From contig JAXMKZ010000005.1 of NCBI GenBank assembly GCA_034370385.1, positions 186,001 through 250,000 of the forward strand: 64,000 nucleotides of DNA. Reading direction: 5' to 3'. Made by a program: the position numbers and the translations under genes. Under the pieces are notes generated by a model. It saw nothing but the letters and a program-made list of their open reading frames with translations. It was not told the origin of the DNA and did no database searches. The stretch's first letter is position 1; the number at the start of each line of letters is the position of its first letter. Positions 1-13,049 of the stretch are shown here, piece by piece. This stretch comes from Coriobacteriia bacterium. Its GTDB lineage: Bacteria; Actinomycetota; Coriobacteriia; Anaerosomatales; PHET01.

Positions 1-1105
1 CGAGGAACGGCGCAGTGTACGTCGTCTCGAAGCCGCTGTTCAGAGTGTACCGAATACCTGCAAGGCCGGAGCCGCCCACGTTATCGGTGGCGGTGATGGA
101 AACAGTCACATCGGTGCTGACCCAGCCCGTCGGAAGAGTCGCCACGGTCGAGACCGGGGGCGTCATGTCCTTCACCACGAACGTGCGCGATGTCTGGGTC
201 GATACGTTGCCGGCCTTGTCTACGGCCCAGGCGATGACCGTGTGCGTGCCGAGCTGGGACACAGGGGTCGTAGTCGCAACCGCAGACATGACGGTCTGGG
301 TGGCGCCGTTGTCGATGCGATACTGGATGTAGCTGATGCCGGATGAGACTCCAGCCGATGTCGGATCACTCGCCGTGATGGTCGTGACCGCCGCCGCGCT
401 GTAGCTCGCGGTCGCGTCGATCGCCGCGGTGGGCTTGGTCTTGTCGATGCGAATCGTCGCGGACTTAGTGGTCTCGACGTTGAGGGTGGCATCGGTTGAG
501 TAGAACTCAAGGAGCGTGGCGCCCTCAGTCGGCACGGCGGATAGCGTCACACTCGTGGTGTTGTCCACGGTGGTGGTTGCTCCAGCGCCGCCGACGCGGT
601 ACGTGATGCTCTTCACTCCCGACATGTTGTTGTCGGTGGCCACAATGGACGGAACCACCGTCACCGACGTGTAGCCGCTGGCCGGGATGGCGGGATTCGC
701 TGTCCAAGTGGTGACCGGCGCGCTCAGGTCCTTCTGGATCAGAACTGTCTTGGGGGTGGATGTCTGGTCCAATGAGTTCGTGGCCGAATAGGTGATCGTC
801 GTAGTTCCGTCAGCGGCCACTGCCAAATCGATTGTCGCGGGCGACGTCGTGGTAGCCACAACCCCGGGCACGCCGTTGACGGTGTAGTTGATGCTCTTGA
901 TGGGTTCTGACGGTGAGGCTTCAACGGCCGTGATGCTCACCGTGACCGTCGCACTGCGAACCCACCCGCCCTCGGCGTCAATCGGCGTGGTGACGTGCGT
1001 GACCGTTGGCACAGGCAACGATACCGCCCAAGCCACCAACTGCATCGCGAACAACGCCGCGACTATCACGGCAGCCACCAAGGCAGCCTTACGCTTCGAA
1101 TTCAT
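1..1105 (-). CDS. Secreted Ig-like/OmpL47-type repeat protein, N-terminal part (cut by window edge)
   Basis: The reading frame is open from an ATG at 1105 to the window edge, so only the N-terminal ~368 residues are visible. A GAGGGAG ribosome-binding site lies just upstream. The protein starts MNSKRKAALVAAVIVAALF, a basic stretch followed by a hydrophobic export signal. It continues with Thr/Ser/Val-rich beta-sandwich repeats of about 90 residues, containing phrases such as ITATDNVGGSGLAGIRYTL and TVIAWAVDKAGNVS. These are typical of bacterial Ig-like/OmpL47-type and chitobiase-C-like extracellular modules. The likely role is a cell-surface or secreted adhesin-like or enzyme-bearing protein; any catalytic or sorting domain would lie outside the window. 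It lies downstream of another large secreted protein on the same strand, separated by a terminator-like hairpin. Confidence 0.8.
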   Translation of the reverse strand, partial: MNSKRKAALVAAVIVAALFAMQLVAWAVSLPVPTVTHVTTPIDAEGGWVRSATVTVSITAVEASPSEPIKSINYTVNGVPGVVATTTSPATIDLAVAADGTTTITYSATNSLDQTSTPKTVLIQKDLSAPVTTWTANPAIPASGYTSVTVVPSIVATDNNMSGVKSITYRVGGAGATTTVDNTTSVTLSAVPTEGATLLEFYSTDATLNVETTKSATIRIDKTKPTAAIDATASYSAAAVTTITASDPTSAGVSSGISYIQYRIDNGATQTVMSAVATTTPVSQLGTHTVIAWAVDKAGNVSTQTSRTFVVKDMTPPVSTVATLPTGWVSTDVTVSITATDNVGGSGLAGIRYTLNSGFETTYTAPFL

Positions 1106-1239
1106 TCGGGTACTCCCTCTCGTCAAACGGGCCCCTGAGGGGCAGTACAACGTAGACGAGTCTATCACGCAAGTCCTTACGGATTCCCAACCACACTGCG
1201 GGGCGCAAGGCCGAAGTGGCGACACCGGGGCATAGCGAG

Positions 1240-1265
1240 AGGCGGGGCCCTTTCGGACCCCGCCT
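1240..1265 (-). terminator. Hairpin terminator after the large surface-protein gene
   Basis: An 11-base arm at 1240-1250 pairs with 1255-1265 around a 4-base loop (TTTC on the plus strand), with one G-U wobble position. It sits 30 bases past the stop of the minus-strand gene ending at 1295. No clear U-tract follows, so termination is inferred from the stem and position. Confidence 0.5.
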
Positions 1266-1294
1266 CCGCGGTGAATCATGTTGCTTCGGTCAGA

Positions 1295-4200
1295 CTACCT
1301 GACCGACCTGCTCCCCGAAGCCCTTGAGGAGAAGGGGTGCGGCGTGTCACCGTGCGACACGACCACGCGGTAGGTGCCAGCGGAGCTGACGCCGATGTTT
1401 CCGCTGAACTTGTTCGTCGAGGCGCCGTTGGAAGTAACCCACACGGACCTGACCGAGCTCCACCTGCCGTTCACGAGTCGCTGAGCAGTCAGCTTGACCT
1501 TGAACTGCGTCGTGCCGTTGTACTCAGCAGGACCGCTGACGGTGCCGGACACCCTGAGCGTACGACCGCTCGTGGAGAGCGAAGGCGTCTGGAACCTGAG
1601 CGGGGCCTGGAGGTAAACGTCACGCTTGACGACGGTGGTGTAGCCACCATAGTAACCGTTCGCGGCCGCCCGCATCGTCGGCCAGGTGATCTTGGCGGTG
1701 ATGGTGTGCTTGCCACCGCTGAGACGACCGGTCGGGATGACGAACATGCCCGTCGAAGCAGACTGAACCAGCTTCAGGTTGCCAATCCAGACCTCGATGT
1801 TCTGAGCGCCATAGGCCTCAACATTGAGGTTGTAGTTCTTGCCCGGGGCGATGTAGATCTGATCGCCATTGCGGGCGCTGATGTTCTGGATTTTGATCTG
1901 AGCCTGGTTGAACAGGTTCTTGATGACGAGACCGTCCTTGAAGACCAGTCCGTCAACGGTGATGTCGTACTCGCCGGGAGCCATCTGGCCGACGCCATTG
2001 AAGACGCCAGTCGGAAGCAGCGAGCCATCACGGCCTACGTACGCCTCGCCGACGTAGTTGGAGTTGTTACGACCGTGGGTCGTGATGTCGCCAAGGTAGA
2101 TCTGGACGGCATCGCTCACGTGGGCCGGCGTGAAGCCAGCACCGGTGAGGTTGAGACCGGAGTCGAGCTGGGTGCCCTCGGCCATCAGCGTGGCTTCCTT
2201 GATGAAGTCAACCTCGGGGCGAGCCGGAGCTGCCACGACGGAGATCTCATCGTAGAAGACGTTGTTGTACCACGTGGCGAGTTCGAACGATCCACCAACG
2301 AGCGCGTAGCGCTTGCCGGCCGACTCGAAGGTGATCGACGAGTCGTCGAAGGCCGGGATGGAGAACGACACGGCGTCATACTTGCCGTTGTTGTCGGTGT
2401 CGACCATGGGGTCGCTGTCGAGAACGATATCGTTCGTCCACTGCGGGACGTTGACGCCGTCGCCGTGAATGTTGTTCACGTCGTAGCCGTAGACATTATC
2501 GCTGTAGAAGTCGACGTCGTTAAGGTCGTCCCACTGGACGCGCTGACCGGTCTTGATGTTCTCGGCCCAAGCGATGACCTTGGCGAGGGCACGATCGCCC
2601 GCACGCATGGTCGGCTCGACGACCGTGAACTTGGTCGCGTAGTCGGTGAAGTCAACGCCGGTGGTGAAGGCGTTGCGCCAGCGATCGAACACGCGCAGGT
2701 ACGCGGTGCCCGCGTTGGCGGACTTCACCGGAGCGGAGGCCTTACCCATGGCGTCGGTCGTCACGGTGACGGCCTGGCTGCCATTAGCGAAGCTACCGAA
2801 GGAGGTCGTGAACTTCAGGTCCCAGTTGGGAATCGGAGTGTTGAACGCCGAGTCGGTCACCGTGACGTTGTAGCCCATGGTATCCACGCCGTCAGCCAGC
2901 GCGATCATCTTGGCATCGCCCTCGGGAGTCGTGGCAAGAGCAGCCTCGACGCTCGCGCCGTGGAAGTAGGTGAAGCCGTAGCCCTCGAAGGCCTCGGTGT
3001 CGCCACACGGGTTGGCCCAGTCAGCGCTGCCGAAGAACACCGACGTGGTCGCACGAACCGGCGAGAACCAGCTTGAAGTACTGATCGGGCTCGGTGCGTT
3101 GCGGCGGCTGAGCGTGGGCTCAAACGACTTGACCTCGACGGTGGCAACGCCCTGGGCGTTGGTCGTCGTGTTGTAGACGTGACCCGTCGGCATGATCGCG
3201 TTGACCCGGTCGAACTTCGGAATCTCGAAGCGGACGGGGATGTTCGCGGTGCCGTTGGTGATCGTGTTGCCGTAGGCGTCGACAACGCGTGCGGTCAGGA
3301 CGATCTTGTCTTCGCCGCCAGCGGCTGCGTAGCCGAAGGCGTCGTCCATGTAGCTGTCAGACTTGTCGTTGTAGAAGGTGTCGCCGTCAGCGTAGGCCGC
3401 GGGAGCCTTCTTGTCAGCGGTGATCTTGAAGCCGACCGGCACACCGGCGACTTCCGGGTCCTCGCCTGTGATGTCAACGGTCGCAAACGCCGCGGGCATG
3501 ACGCTTCCGCTGCGGTGCTTCGCAGACACGGTCCACGTGTCGGGACCATTGGCAGTCATGAAGTTGAACGTGGTCGGCCAAGCGCTCGAGCTCGTGTTCG
3601 GGCCGGTGCCCGGGAAGAACGAGCCACCGCTACCGGAAGAACCGGCCGACTTCGACCAGCCGCGCCAGATGTAGCGGCTGACGATCGAGAGTCCGACGCC
3701 GTACTGGAACAGCCCGTTCTGCGAGTGAGCGTTCAGCTGGAACCAATCGGTGTCAATCGAGTGCTCGTCGAGCCAAGACGTGGGATTACCGTTGGCGTCC
3801 TGGAGCTGTATCTGGAAGCTCGGGGACGAACTGTCGGCCCACGTCATGGCGGTCGGCAGGATGACGACCTTGGCCGGCTCGCCGATGCCGCTCGTGTTGT
3901 TCGAAACGCTCACGGGGAGTGCCTCGTTGACAGTGGTCGTGCGGGTGTCGTCAACGAGAATCGATGCCGTGTTGACGCCCGGGGTCTTGGCGTACTGCCA
4001 GATCCACGAACCGGTGGAGTAGTTACCCACCTGCGCGCCATCGGTGAGGCCCGAGATGACCGGCGACGAATAGGTGGCGTAGCCGCCGACGTCGTTGCCG
4101 AACTGGTCCTTCGCGGTCGCGACGAGAGCAGTGTAGCCCTCAGCGCGGTTCACGTCGGCTGCCAGCGAGACGGTCTTGATGACGTCGGGAGCGACGGTCA

Positions 4201-5755
4201 TGCTCTCGGGACCGCAGTAGCAGAAGACCGGAACCCAGTCGGTATCCGCTACGCCGTCAGGCAGGGAGTCTCCGTTGAAGATGCGGACGGAGTCCGAGTA
4301 GCGCGGGTCGATCAGCTGGGTAACGGCGGGGTTGGCCGTCCACGGCGTACCAACGTTGTGGAGCCAGATCTTCGCGCCAACGCCCACGGCACCAGCGGTG
4401 GTCGGGGCCTTGAGGGCTACGTTGAACGTGAGGCCGTCGTCCGGATCCGCGGACTGGCGATCCACGAAGTTCGACAGCGTGACGAGCCAGCCTTCGGCCG
4501 TGTTCGTCGTCTCCACGGTCGGAGTGGAGCCGAACGAGTAAGCAAGATCGGCAATCCAGGCCGCGTGGTTCGGACCGTTAACGAGCTCGAACTCCTTCGG
4601 GAAGAGCACCGAGACTCCGTTGTAGTCGTTCTCGTTCGAGTCCCAGTTGCCAGCGGTAGAGTCGGGATCGTCGATATCGACGGTCCAGGTCGTCACTGCG
4701 CCGACGGTAGGGGTAACGGACGGGAGGACCTTGTATCCATCGCCACCGTCGCAGCTCTGCTCGATGGCCGGGTCACGAACGCCGTTGCCGAAAGTAACGA
4801 GCGAGGTGCCGTCGCCGACGGGAGTGTAGCGGCTACCAGTGTACAGCCAAACATAGCCACCGCTCCAGCTCGTGCTGACGACCGCGGTGTACTGACCGGT
4901 CATGGTGTCCGGTACCGACTGAAACTCGTCGGGGTCGACGATGCCCCCGTCGAACGAACCGTAGTCGAACGCGCCGCCCAAGCCGCCGATGGCGGCACCG
5001 TGGAGCGGCGTCCAGGTAGCGGCGATTGACTCCATATCAGGAGTGACGCCGGTCTGGTAGGTGTCGTTGTAGGGCGAGTAGCGGCCCCACGAGAACCCGA
5101 GGTACAAGGGATCCAAGTTCTGACCCATCACCGCTTCAGCGACGCTGAGCTGGCCGATCGGGTCCGTTGTCGGATCGTTGGGGTCCGATGACGAGTGGAC
5201 CCAGATCTCCGCATCGTCATTCGCGTAGCGCTTCACGACGCGGATCTTGCCGCCGCTCGTGAAGTCAACATCGCCGGCCCAGTACCACGGCAGCGCGCCG
5301 AGGGCGGCATCGAGAGCGTTCACGACACCCTGGACCGTGGTGGACGACGACACGACGACCGGAACGGTGGTGGTGTCGTACGAGAAAGACGGGTCGAACG
5401 ACCCGGAGAGGTCACCGGCGTCGACCGTCACGTAGAACTCATAGAAGGTGACACCCAGGGCGTTGAGGCCGCCACCTCCCAGCGTCTGTGCCTTGCCGGT
5501 GGCGTCGTAGCTCTCAGAGCTCTGCTGCTGCGCCTCTACTCCGGCGGTGCCGGTGGTGAAGACGCTCAGCGTGCCGTGAACTCCACGGTCGTACTCGCCG
5601 CCGGTGGCAGCGAAGTTCGCCGCGAGCACCGATGACGTCACGTTGCCGGTTTCGGCTGCGCCTGCGGGCATAACGACGAGCGACGCGAGCATCGCCACAG
5701 CACACATCGTGGATACGACGCGCCTGAGACGACTGTTGCGTACGAATTTCGTCAT
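1295..5755 (-). CDS. Large secreted surface protein with Ig-like domains, 1486 aa
   Basis: The start is placed at the ATG at 5755 because AAAGGAG lies 7 bases upstream; the frame extends further 5' without support. The N-terminus (MTKFVRNSRLRRVVSTMCAV, then a hydrophobic run to MPAGAAET) is a classic Sec signal with cleavage after Ala. The rest is long, Thr/Ser/Asp/Gly-rich and beta-strand-like, with several Ig-like stretches (for example DAYGNTITNGTANIPVRFEI and DSAFNTPIPNWDLKFTTSFG, resembling Big/invasin-type domains). No catalytic motif was recognised. The last ~80 residues form a domain (GRWSSVRSVWV ... AGTYRVVVSHGD) resembling the C-termini of two other secreted proteins in this window. 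There is no LPXTG motif or terminal membrane helix, so attachment may be non-covalent. Role inferred: S-layer-like or adhesin-like exoprotein. Confidence 0.8.
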   Translation of the reverse strand: MTKFVRNSRLRRVVSTMCAVAMLASLVVMPAGAAETGNVTSSVLAANFAATGGEYDRGVHGTLSVFTTGTAGVEAQQQSSESYDATGKAQTLGGGGLNALGVTFYEFYVTVDAGDLSGSFDPSFSYDTTTVPVVVSSSTTVQGVVNALDAALGALPWYWAGDVDFTSGGKIRVVKRYANDDAEIWVHSSSDPNDPTTDPIGQLSVAEAVMGQNLDPLYLGFSWGRYSPYNDTYQTGVTPDMESIAATWTPLHGAAIGGLGGAFDYGSFDGGIVDPDEFQSVPDTMTGQYTAVVSTSWSGGYVWLYTGSRYTPVGDGTSLVTFGNGVRDPAIEQSCDGGDGYKVLPSVTPTVGAVTTWTVDIDDPDSTAGNWDSNENDYNGVSVLFPKEFELVNGPNHAAWIADLAYSFGSTPTVETTNTAEGWLVTLSNFVDRQSADPDDGLTFNVALKAPTTAGAVGVGAKIWLHNVGTPWTANPAVTQLIDPRYSDSVRIFNGDSLPDGVADTDWVPVFCYCGPESMTVAPDVIKTVSLAADVNRAEGYTALVATAKDQFGNDVGGYATYSSPVISGLTDGAQVGNYSTGSWIWQYAKTPGVNTASILVDDTRTTTVNEALPVSVSNNTSGIGEPAKVVILPTAMTWADSSSPSFQIQLQDANGNPTSWLDEHSIDTDWFQLNAHSQNGLFQYGVGLSIVSRYIWRGWSKSAGSSGSGGSFFPGTGPNTSSSAWPTTFNFMTANGPDTWTVSAKHRSGSVMPAAFATVDITGEDPEVAGVPVGFKITADKKAPAAYADGDTFYNDKSDSYMDDAFGYAAAGGEDKIVLTARVVDAYGNTITNGTANIPVRFEIPKFDRVNAIMPTGHVYNTTTNAQGVATVEVKSFEPTLSRRNAPSPISTSSWFSPVRATTSVFFGSADWANPCGDTEAFEGYGFTYFHGASVEAALATTPEGDAKMIALADGVDTMGYNVTVTDSAFNTPIPNWDLKFTTSFGSFANGSQAVTVTTDAMGKASAPVKSANAGTAYLRVFDRWRNAFTTGVDFTDYATKFTVVEPTMRAGDRALAKVIAWAENIKTGQRVQWDDLNDVDFYSDNVYGYDVNNIHGDGVNVPQWTNDIVLDSDPMVDTDNNGKYDAVSFSIPAFDDSSITFESAGKRYALVGGSFELATWYNNVFYDEISVVAAPARPEVDFIKEATLMAEGTQLDSGLNLTGAGFTPAHVSDAVQIYLGDITTHGRNNSNYVGEAYVGRDGSLLPTGVFNGVGQMAPGEYDITVDGLVFKDGLVIKNLFNQAQIKIQNISARNGDQIYIAPGKNYNLNVEAYGAQNIEVWIGNLKLVQSASTGMFVIPTGRLSGGKHTITAKITWPTMRAAANGYYGGYTTVVKRDVYLQAPLRFQTPSLSTSGRTLRVSGTVSGPAEYNGTTQFKVKLTAQRLVNGRWSSVRSVWVTSNGASTNKFSGNIGVSSAGTYRVVVSHGDTPHPFSSRASGSRSVR

Positions 5756-6184
5756 TGACTTACTCCTTTCAATAACTCTCGAGTGATCGTTCGGATGGAT
5801 AGGTATTACTGACACTGACACCTGTCCCGGGTTACTTCGACTAAGTGATCGCGTCGCCGGGACCTCTCAGGTGGAACGTCGACGTGCCTGACGCTCTCCG
5901 TCCCGAGGCGCTGCGTGCCCCAATCCATCCCCCCTCACGGGCTTCTGTCGGTGCCCCAGAAGGCACCCTTCTCCCTCACGTACATGACACAAAGCGGCAG
6001 CGAGCAGCGCTTTGCCGCTGCCACCCGATGGCATTGAAGCACAAAAGCACTGAGTGCAACAAGCCCATCGGAGTGGTGGATACCCTTCTTTCCGCTGCTC
6101 TGACACCCTGCATAACGAACTCTTCGTGAGTTTCTTACACGCTGAGGCAAAACTCGTCCGCTATTTCGGTGTCTACGGCTCGGT
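5756..6184 (-). other. 430-bp non-coding leader/intergenic region with several hairpins
   Basis: No convincing gene is present between gyrA and the surface-protein gene. Reading on the minus strand it contains: a GC-rich hairpin that can fold two ways (AGCGGCA at 5993-5999 with 6013-6019, or 5996-6002 with 6016-6022) followed by CTTTGTGT, a possible gyrA terminator; a 6-bp hairpin GGTGCC/GGCACC at 5950-5967; and a longer stem at 5820-5872. The short frames in it lack ribosome-binding sites. Confidence 0.5.
5820..5872 (-). promoter_or_regulatory. Bulged stem-loop in the leader of the surface-protein gene
   Basis: GTCCCGG at 5824-5830 pairs perfectly with CCGGGAC at 5857-5863. The helix extends outward with ACCT (5820-5823) pairing AGGT (5869-5872) across a 5-base one-sided bulge (5864-5868). 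It ends 65 bases before the start codon at 5755. A regulatory RNA role is inference; it does not match a riboswitch class I recognise. Confidence 0.35.
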
Positions 6185-8785
<2,601 letters not shown>

Positions 8786-9313
8786 CTAGAGGTCTCCTCG
8801 CTGCTTCAGCAATCGGTAGATCAGCCAGAAGGCCGATCCGACGAACCCTGCCCCGAACACAATCAGTACCGCCGCACCCGTACGGGCCACTCCGGCCCCG
8901 GCCTGGGCTGACGCCGCCTTGGCAAGCGCCGCCATGCCCCAGAACAACATCATGACCCCGATCGGCAGGAGCACGATCGAGGCTCCGATCGTCACCTGCA
9001 CCGCTGGCGCTGCCACATCCGGCTCCTGCGCCGCGAGCCCCGCCAAGAGCTCCGTCACCTCGGCATCGCTCGGGCCGCTGCGTGTTGCCGGCGCCTCGGG
9101 CTCCGGGCTCGATGCCGTCGGCTCCACCACCACAACCACTTCGGCCGCCTCAGGCGCCCCCGCCGCTCCAGCGGCCTCCGGCGCCTGGTCAGGCTCGACC
9201 GCGCGCCGCAGCTGCAGCTCTTCGAACGCGTCGCGCTCCCACGGCGGCGGCTCGAATCGCTTCGGCTCCCTGCGGTCGGACTCCTTGCGGAAGTCGAATC
9301 CCTGGTCGTCCAC
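8786..9313 (-). CDS. Small two-helix membrane protein between gyrB and gyrA, 175 aa
   Basis: Hypothetical protein in the 1.0-kb space between gyrB and gyrA. The N-terminal ~100 residues are charged then Pro/Ala/Glu-rich and probably disordered, starting MDDQGFDFRKESDRREPKRF. Two transmembrane segments follow, around residues 106-132 (IGASIVLLPIGVMMLFWGMA) and 145-169 (AAVLIVFGAGFVGSAFWLIY), with a basic C-terminus. The start is GTG at 9313 with a GAGGGGAG element. Its stop abuts the gyrA start. Many actinobacteria have a DUF3566 membrane protein next to gyrA, but this one is in a different position and does not resemble that family. Function unknown. Confidence 0.8.
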   Translation of the reverse strand: MDDQGFDFRKESDRREPKRFEPPPWERDAFEELQLRRAVEPDQAPEAAGAAGAPEAAEVVVVVEPTASSPEPEAPATRSGPSDAEVTELLAGLAAQEPDVAAPAVQVTIGASIVLLPIGVMMLFWGMAALAKAASAQAGAGVARTGAAVLIVFGAGFVGSAFWLIYRLLKQRGDL

Positions 9314-9340
9314 GACCCGGTCGCGCTCCCCTCGTCTTGG

Positions 9341-11380
<2,040 letters not shown>

Positions 11381-11409
11381 CTATAGGGTGAAACAGGTCG
11401 AAATGGCTC

Positions 11410-11958
11410 TCAGAGGCCCCCAGACGGCTCCTCGCGCGTTTTGACAGCCTTCTGACCCTTCTGCCACTCCATCGAAGCCACCGTGGCCTTCACGACCGCC
11501 TCACGGAGCTGCGGGTCCTCTATGACTCCCGCCGACGCCTCGACCTGAGCGCGTTCGTTCAGGGACAGAGGCTGCGCGAGTTCCGGGGCCGGCTGATAGT
11601 AGGTGTCCTTCTCTTCCTCGACTCCCTCCTGGCGCACGCGCTCGCGAACCGCTCGAGAGACAGTGAAGCGGATGGTCCTGACCAACTCCTTACCGAGTTC
11701 TTCATTGAGACGCTTCGCGTAGGGGCCGGCCAGCGCAGAAAGCTCGGAAGCCCACACGTTGGAGTCCACATGGACCACGAGTTCGCCCGAGCGCAGATGG
11801 ACCCGGGCCGTATGCTCGGCCACCGTGGGCCCAGCCGTCTTCTCCCAAGCCTCATTGATCCGCATCTGCAGATAGCGCCCGTCGCTCTTCACGTCGAGCC
11901 TTCGACCCAAGACGTCCAGCGCGCTTGCTAGCGGGGTCTGTTTGCCGGCCCTCTTCAC
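11410..11958 (-). CDS. dciA: DciA-family (DUF721) helicase-loader-like protein
   Basis: 182 residues. The N-terminal half has the DUF721/DciA layout: a short helical start (ASALDVLGRRL), a WEKTAGPTVAEHT helix, and RSGELVVHVDSNVWASEL-type strand-helix, followed by LNEELGKELVRTIRF. In bacteria without DnaC/DnaI, DciA interacts with the replicative helicase DnaB at initiation. Its ATG overlaps the recF stop codon by 4 bases, so the two genes are coupled, the usual actinobacterial arrangement recF-dciA-gyrB. The C-terminal ~70 residues are charged and less conserved. Confidence 0.85.
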   Translation of the reverse strand: MKRAGKQTPLASALDVLGRRLDVKSDGRYLQMRINEAWEKTAGPTVAEHTARVHLRSGELVVHVDSNVWASELSALAGPYAKRLNEELGKELVRTIRFTVSRAVRERVRQEGVEEEKDTYYQPAPELAQPLSLNERAQVEASAGVIEDPQLREAVVKATVASMEWQKGQKAVKTREEPSGGL

Positions 11959-13046
11959 GGCAGCTCCACCACCTTTGCTCGAGCGATGAGCTCCTCGGAG
12001 AAGTAGCCGAGGTTCGTCGTCGAGATCACGGTCTGGGCCGCTTCACCGACAAGGGAGGCCAGTGCGTGTCGCCGTCCCTCGTCGAGTTCAGACATCACGT
12101 CATCGAGAAGAAGGATTGGCTTTGCTCCCGCCACCTCTGCAACGACGGCCACCTCTGCAAGTTTGAATGCGAGAGCTATAGACCGCTGCTGCCCCTGTGA
12201 GGCAAAAGCTCGTGCGTCCTTCCCGTTGATGTGAAACACGATCTCATCGCGGTGCGGGCCTGTGAGGGTGGTCCTTCTTGTTCGCTCATCGTCCTTCTTG
12301 GCTGCGAGATGCCTCTCCATGGACGCCGCCTCATCCTCATCTGAAACCGCTGTGCCGTCTCTGTCCCATGACGGTACGTACCAGGCCTCCAGCGGCCCGT
12401 CGCCGGCGATATCTCCGTATACCTCAACAGCTTCTTCCATGATTCTGTCGAACAGTCTCCTTCGATGAATGACCAGTCTCGAGCCTAGTGAGACGAGGCG
12501 CTCATCCCAGGGGGCAAGCAGATCATCAGAAGTGTCGTCCTGCCTCAGAAGCGCGTTCCTCTGTCTCACCACGCGCTCATACTCGAGCCGGAGTCTTCCG
12601 TACGTCTTGGACAGCTGGCCGCCTATCCCATCAAGAGCAGCCCTTCGGCGCTCGGCCGAATCCTTGACTATCTTGAGATCCTCGGGCGTGAAGACGACAC
12701 AGGGAATGATGCCTGACACGTCTGACACAGACTTCTTAGCCTTGCCGTTGACCCGATAGAGTCTGCGACCCCCCGCGGTGATGGTCAGTTCAACGGTGTG
12801 GTGGCGCTCGCCCTCCGCTGCTTCAAGGGTCAGCTTGGCTTCAGGGGCTCCGATTCTCACGAGATCTGCCCACGCCGGCCGGCGGAAAGAGTCGGCTTCG
12901 GTGAGCATCTCGAGAGCTTCGACCAGGTTGGTCTTACCTACGGCGTTAGGACCAACAAGGACCGTGAGCTGCGAATCGATAGTGAGTCCGTAGTCCTCAT
13001 AGTTCCTGAAGTCCTTGACCAACAGTCGGGTGACCGTAAAGCCCAC
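11955..13046 (-). CDS. recF: DNA replication/repair protein RecF
   Basis: 363-residue SMC-like ATPase that helps load RecA at gaps. Walker A is GPNAVGKT at residues 32-39. The ABC-type signature SQGQQRSIAL is near residue 276 and Walker B LLLDDVMSELD near 313. The N-terminus LLVKDFRNYEDYGL is typical. It begins with GTG only 3 bases after the dnaN stop codon and has no good Shine-Dalgarno sequence, so it is probably translated by coupling to dnaN. Its stop overlaps the dciA start. Confidence 0.96.
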   Translation of the reverse strand: MGFTVTRLLVKDFRNYEDYGLTIDSQLTVLVGPNAVGKTNLVEALEMLTEADSFRRPAWADLVRIGAPEAKLTLEAAEGERHHTVELTITAGGRRLYRVNGKAKKSVSDVSGIIPCVVFTPEDLKIVKDSAERRRAALDGIGGQLSKTYGRLRLEYERVVRQRNALLRQDDTSDDLLAPWDERLVSLGSRLVIHRRRLFDRIMEEAVEVYGDIAGDGPLEAWYVPSWDRDGTAVSDEDEAASMERHLAAKKDDERTRRTTLTGPHRDEIVFHINGKDARAFASQGQQRSIALAFKLAEVAVVAEVAGAKPILLLDDVMSELDEGRRHALASLVGEAAQTVISTTNLGYFSEELIARAKVVELP

Positions 13047-13049
13047 GGT

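Noticed and set aside
5756-6184. A c-di-GMP (GEMM) riboswitch in the leader of the surface protein
   Set aside because: The conserved core motifs of GEMM-I could not be found; only generic stem-loops are present.
8786-9313. Assigning the gyrB-gyrA interposed gene to DUF3566
   Set aside because: DUF3566 proteins normally follow gyrA and have a different membrane segment; the sequence here does not resemble them.
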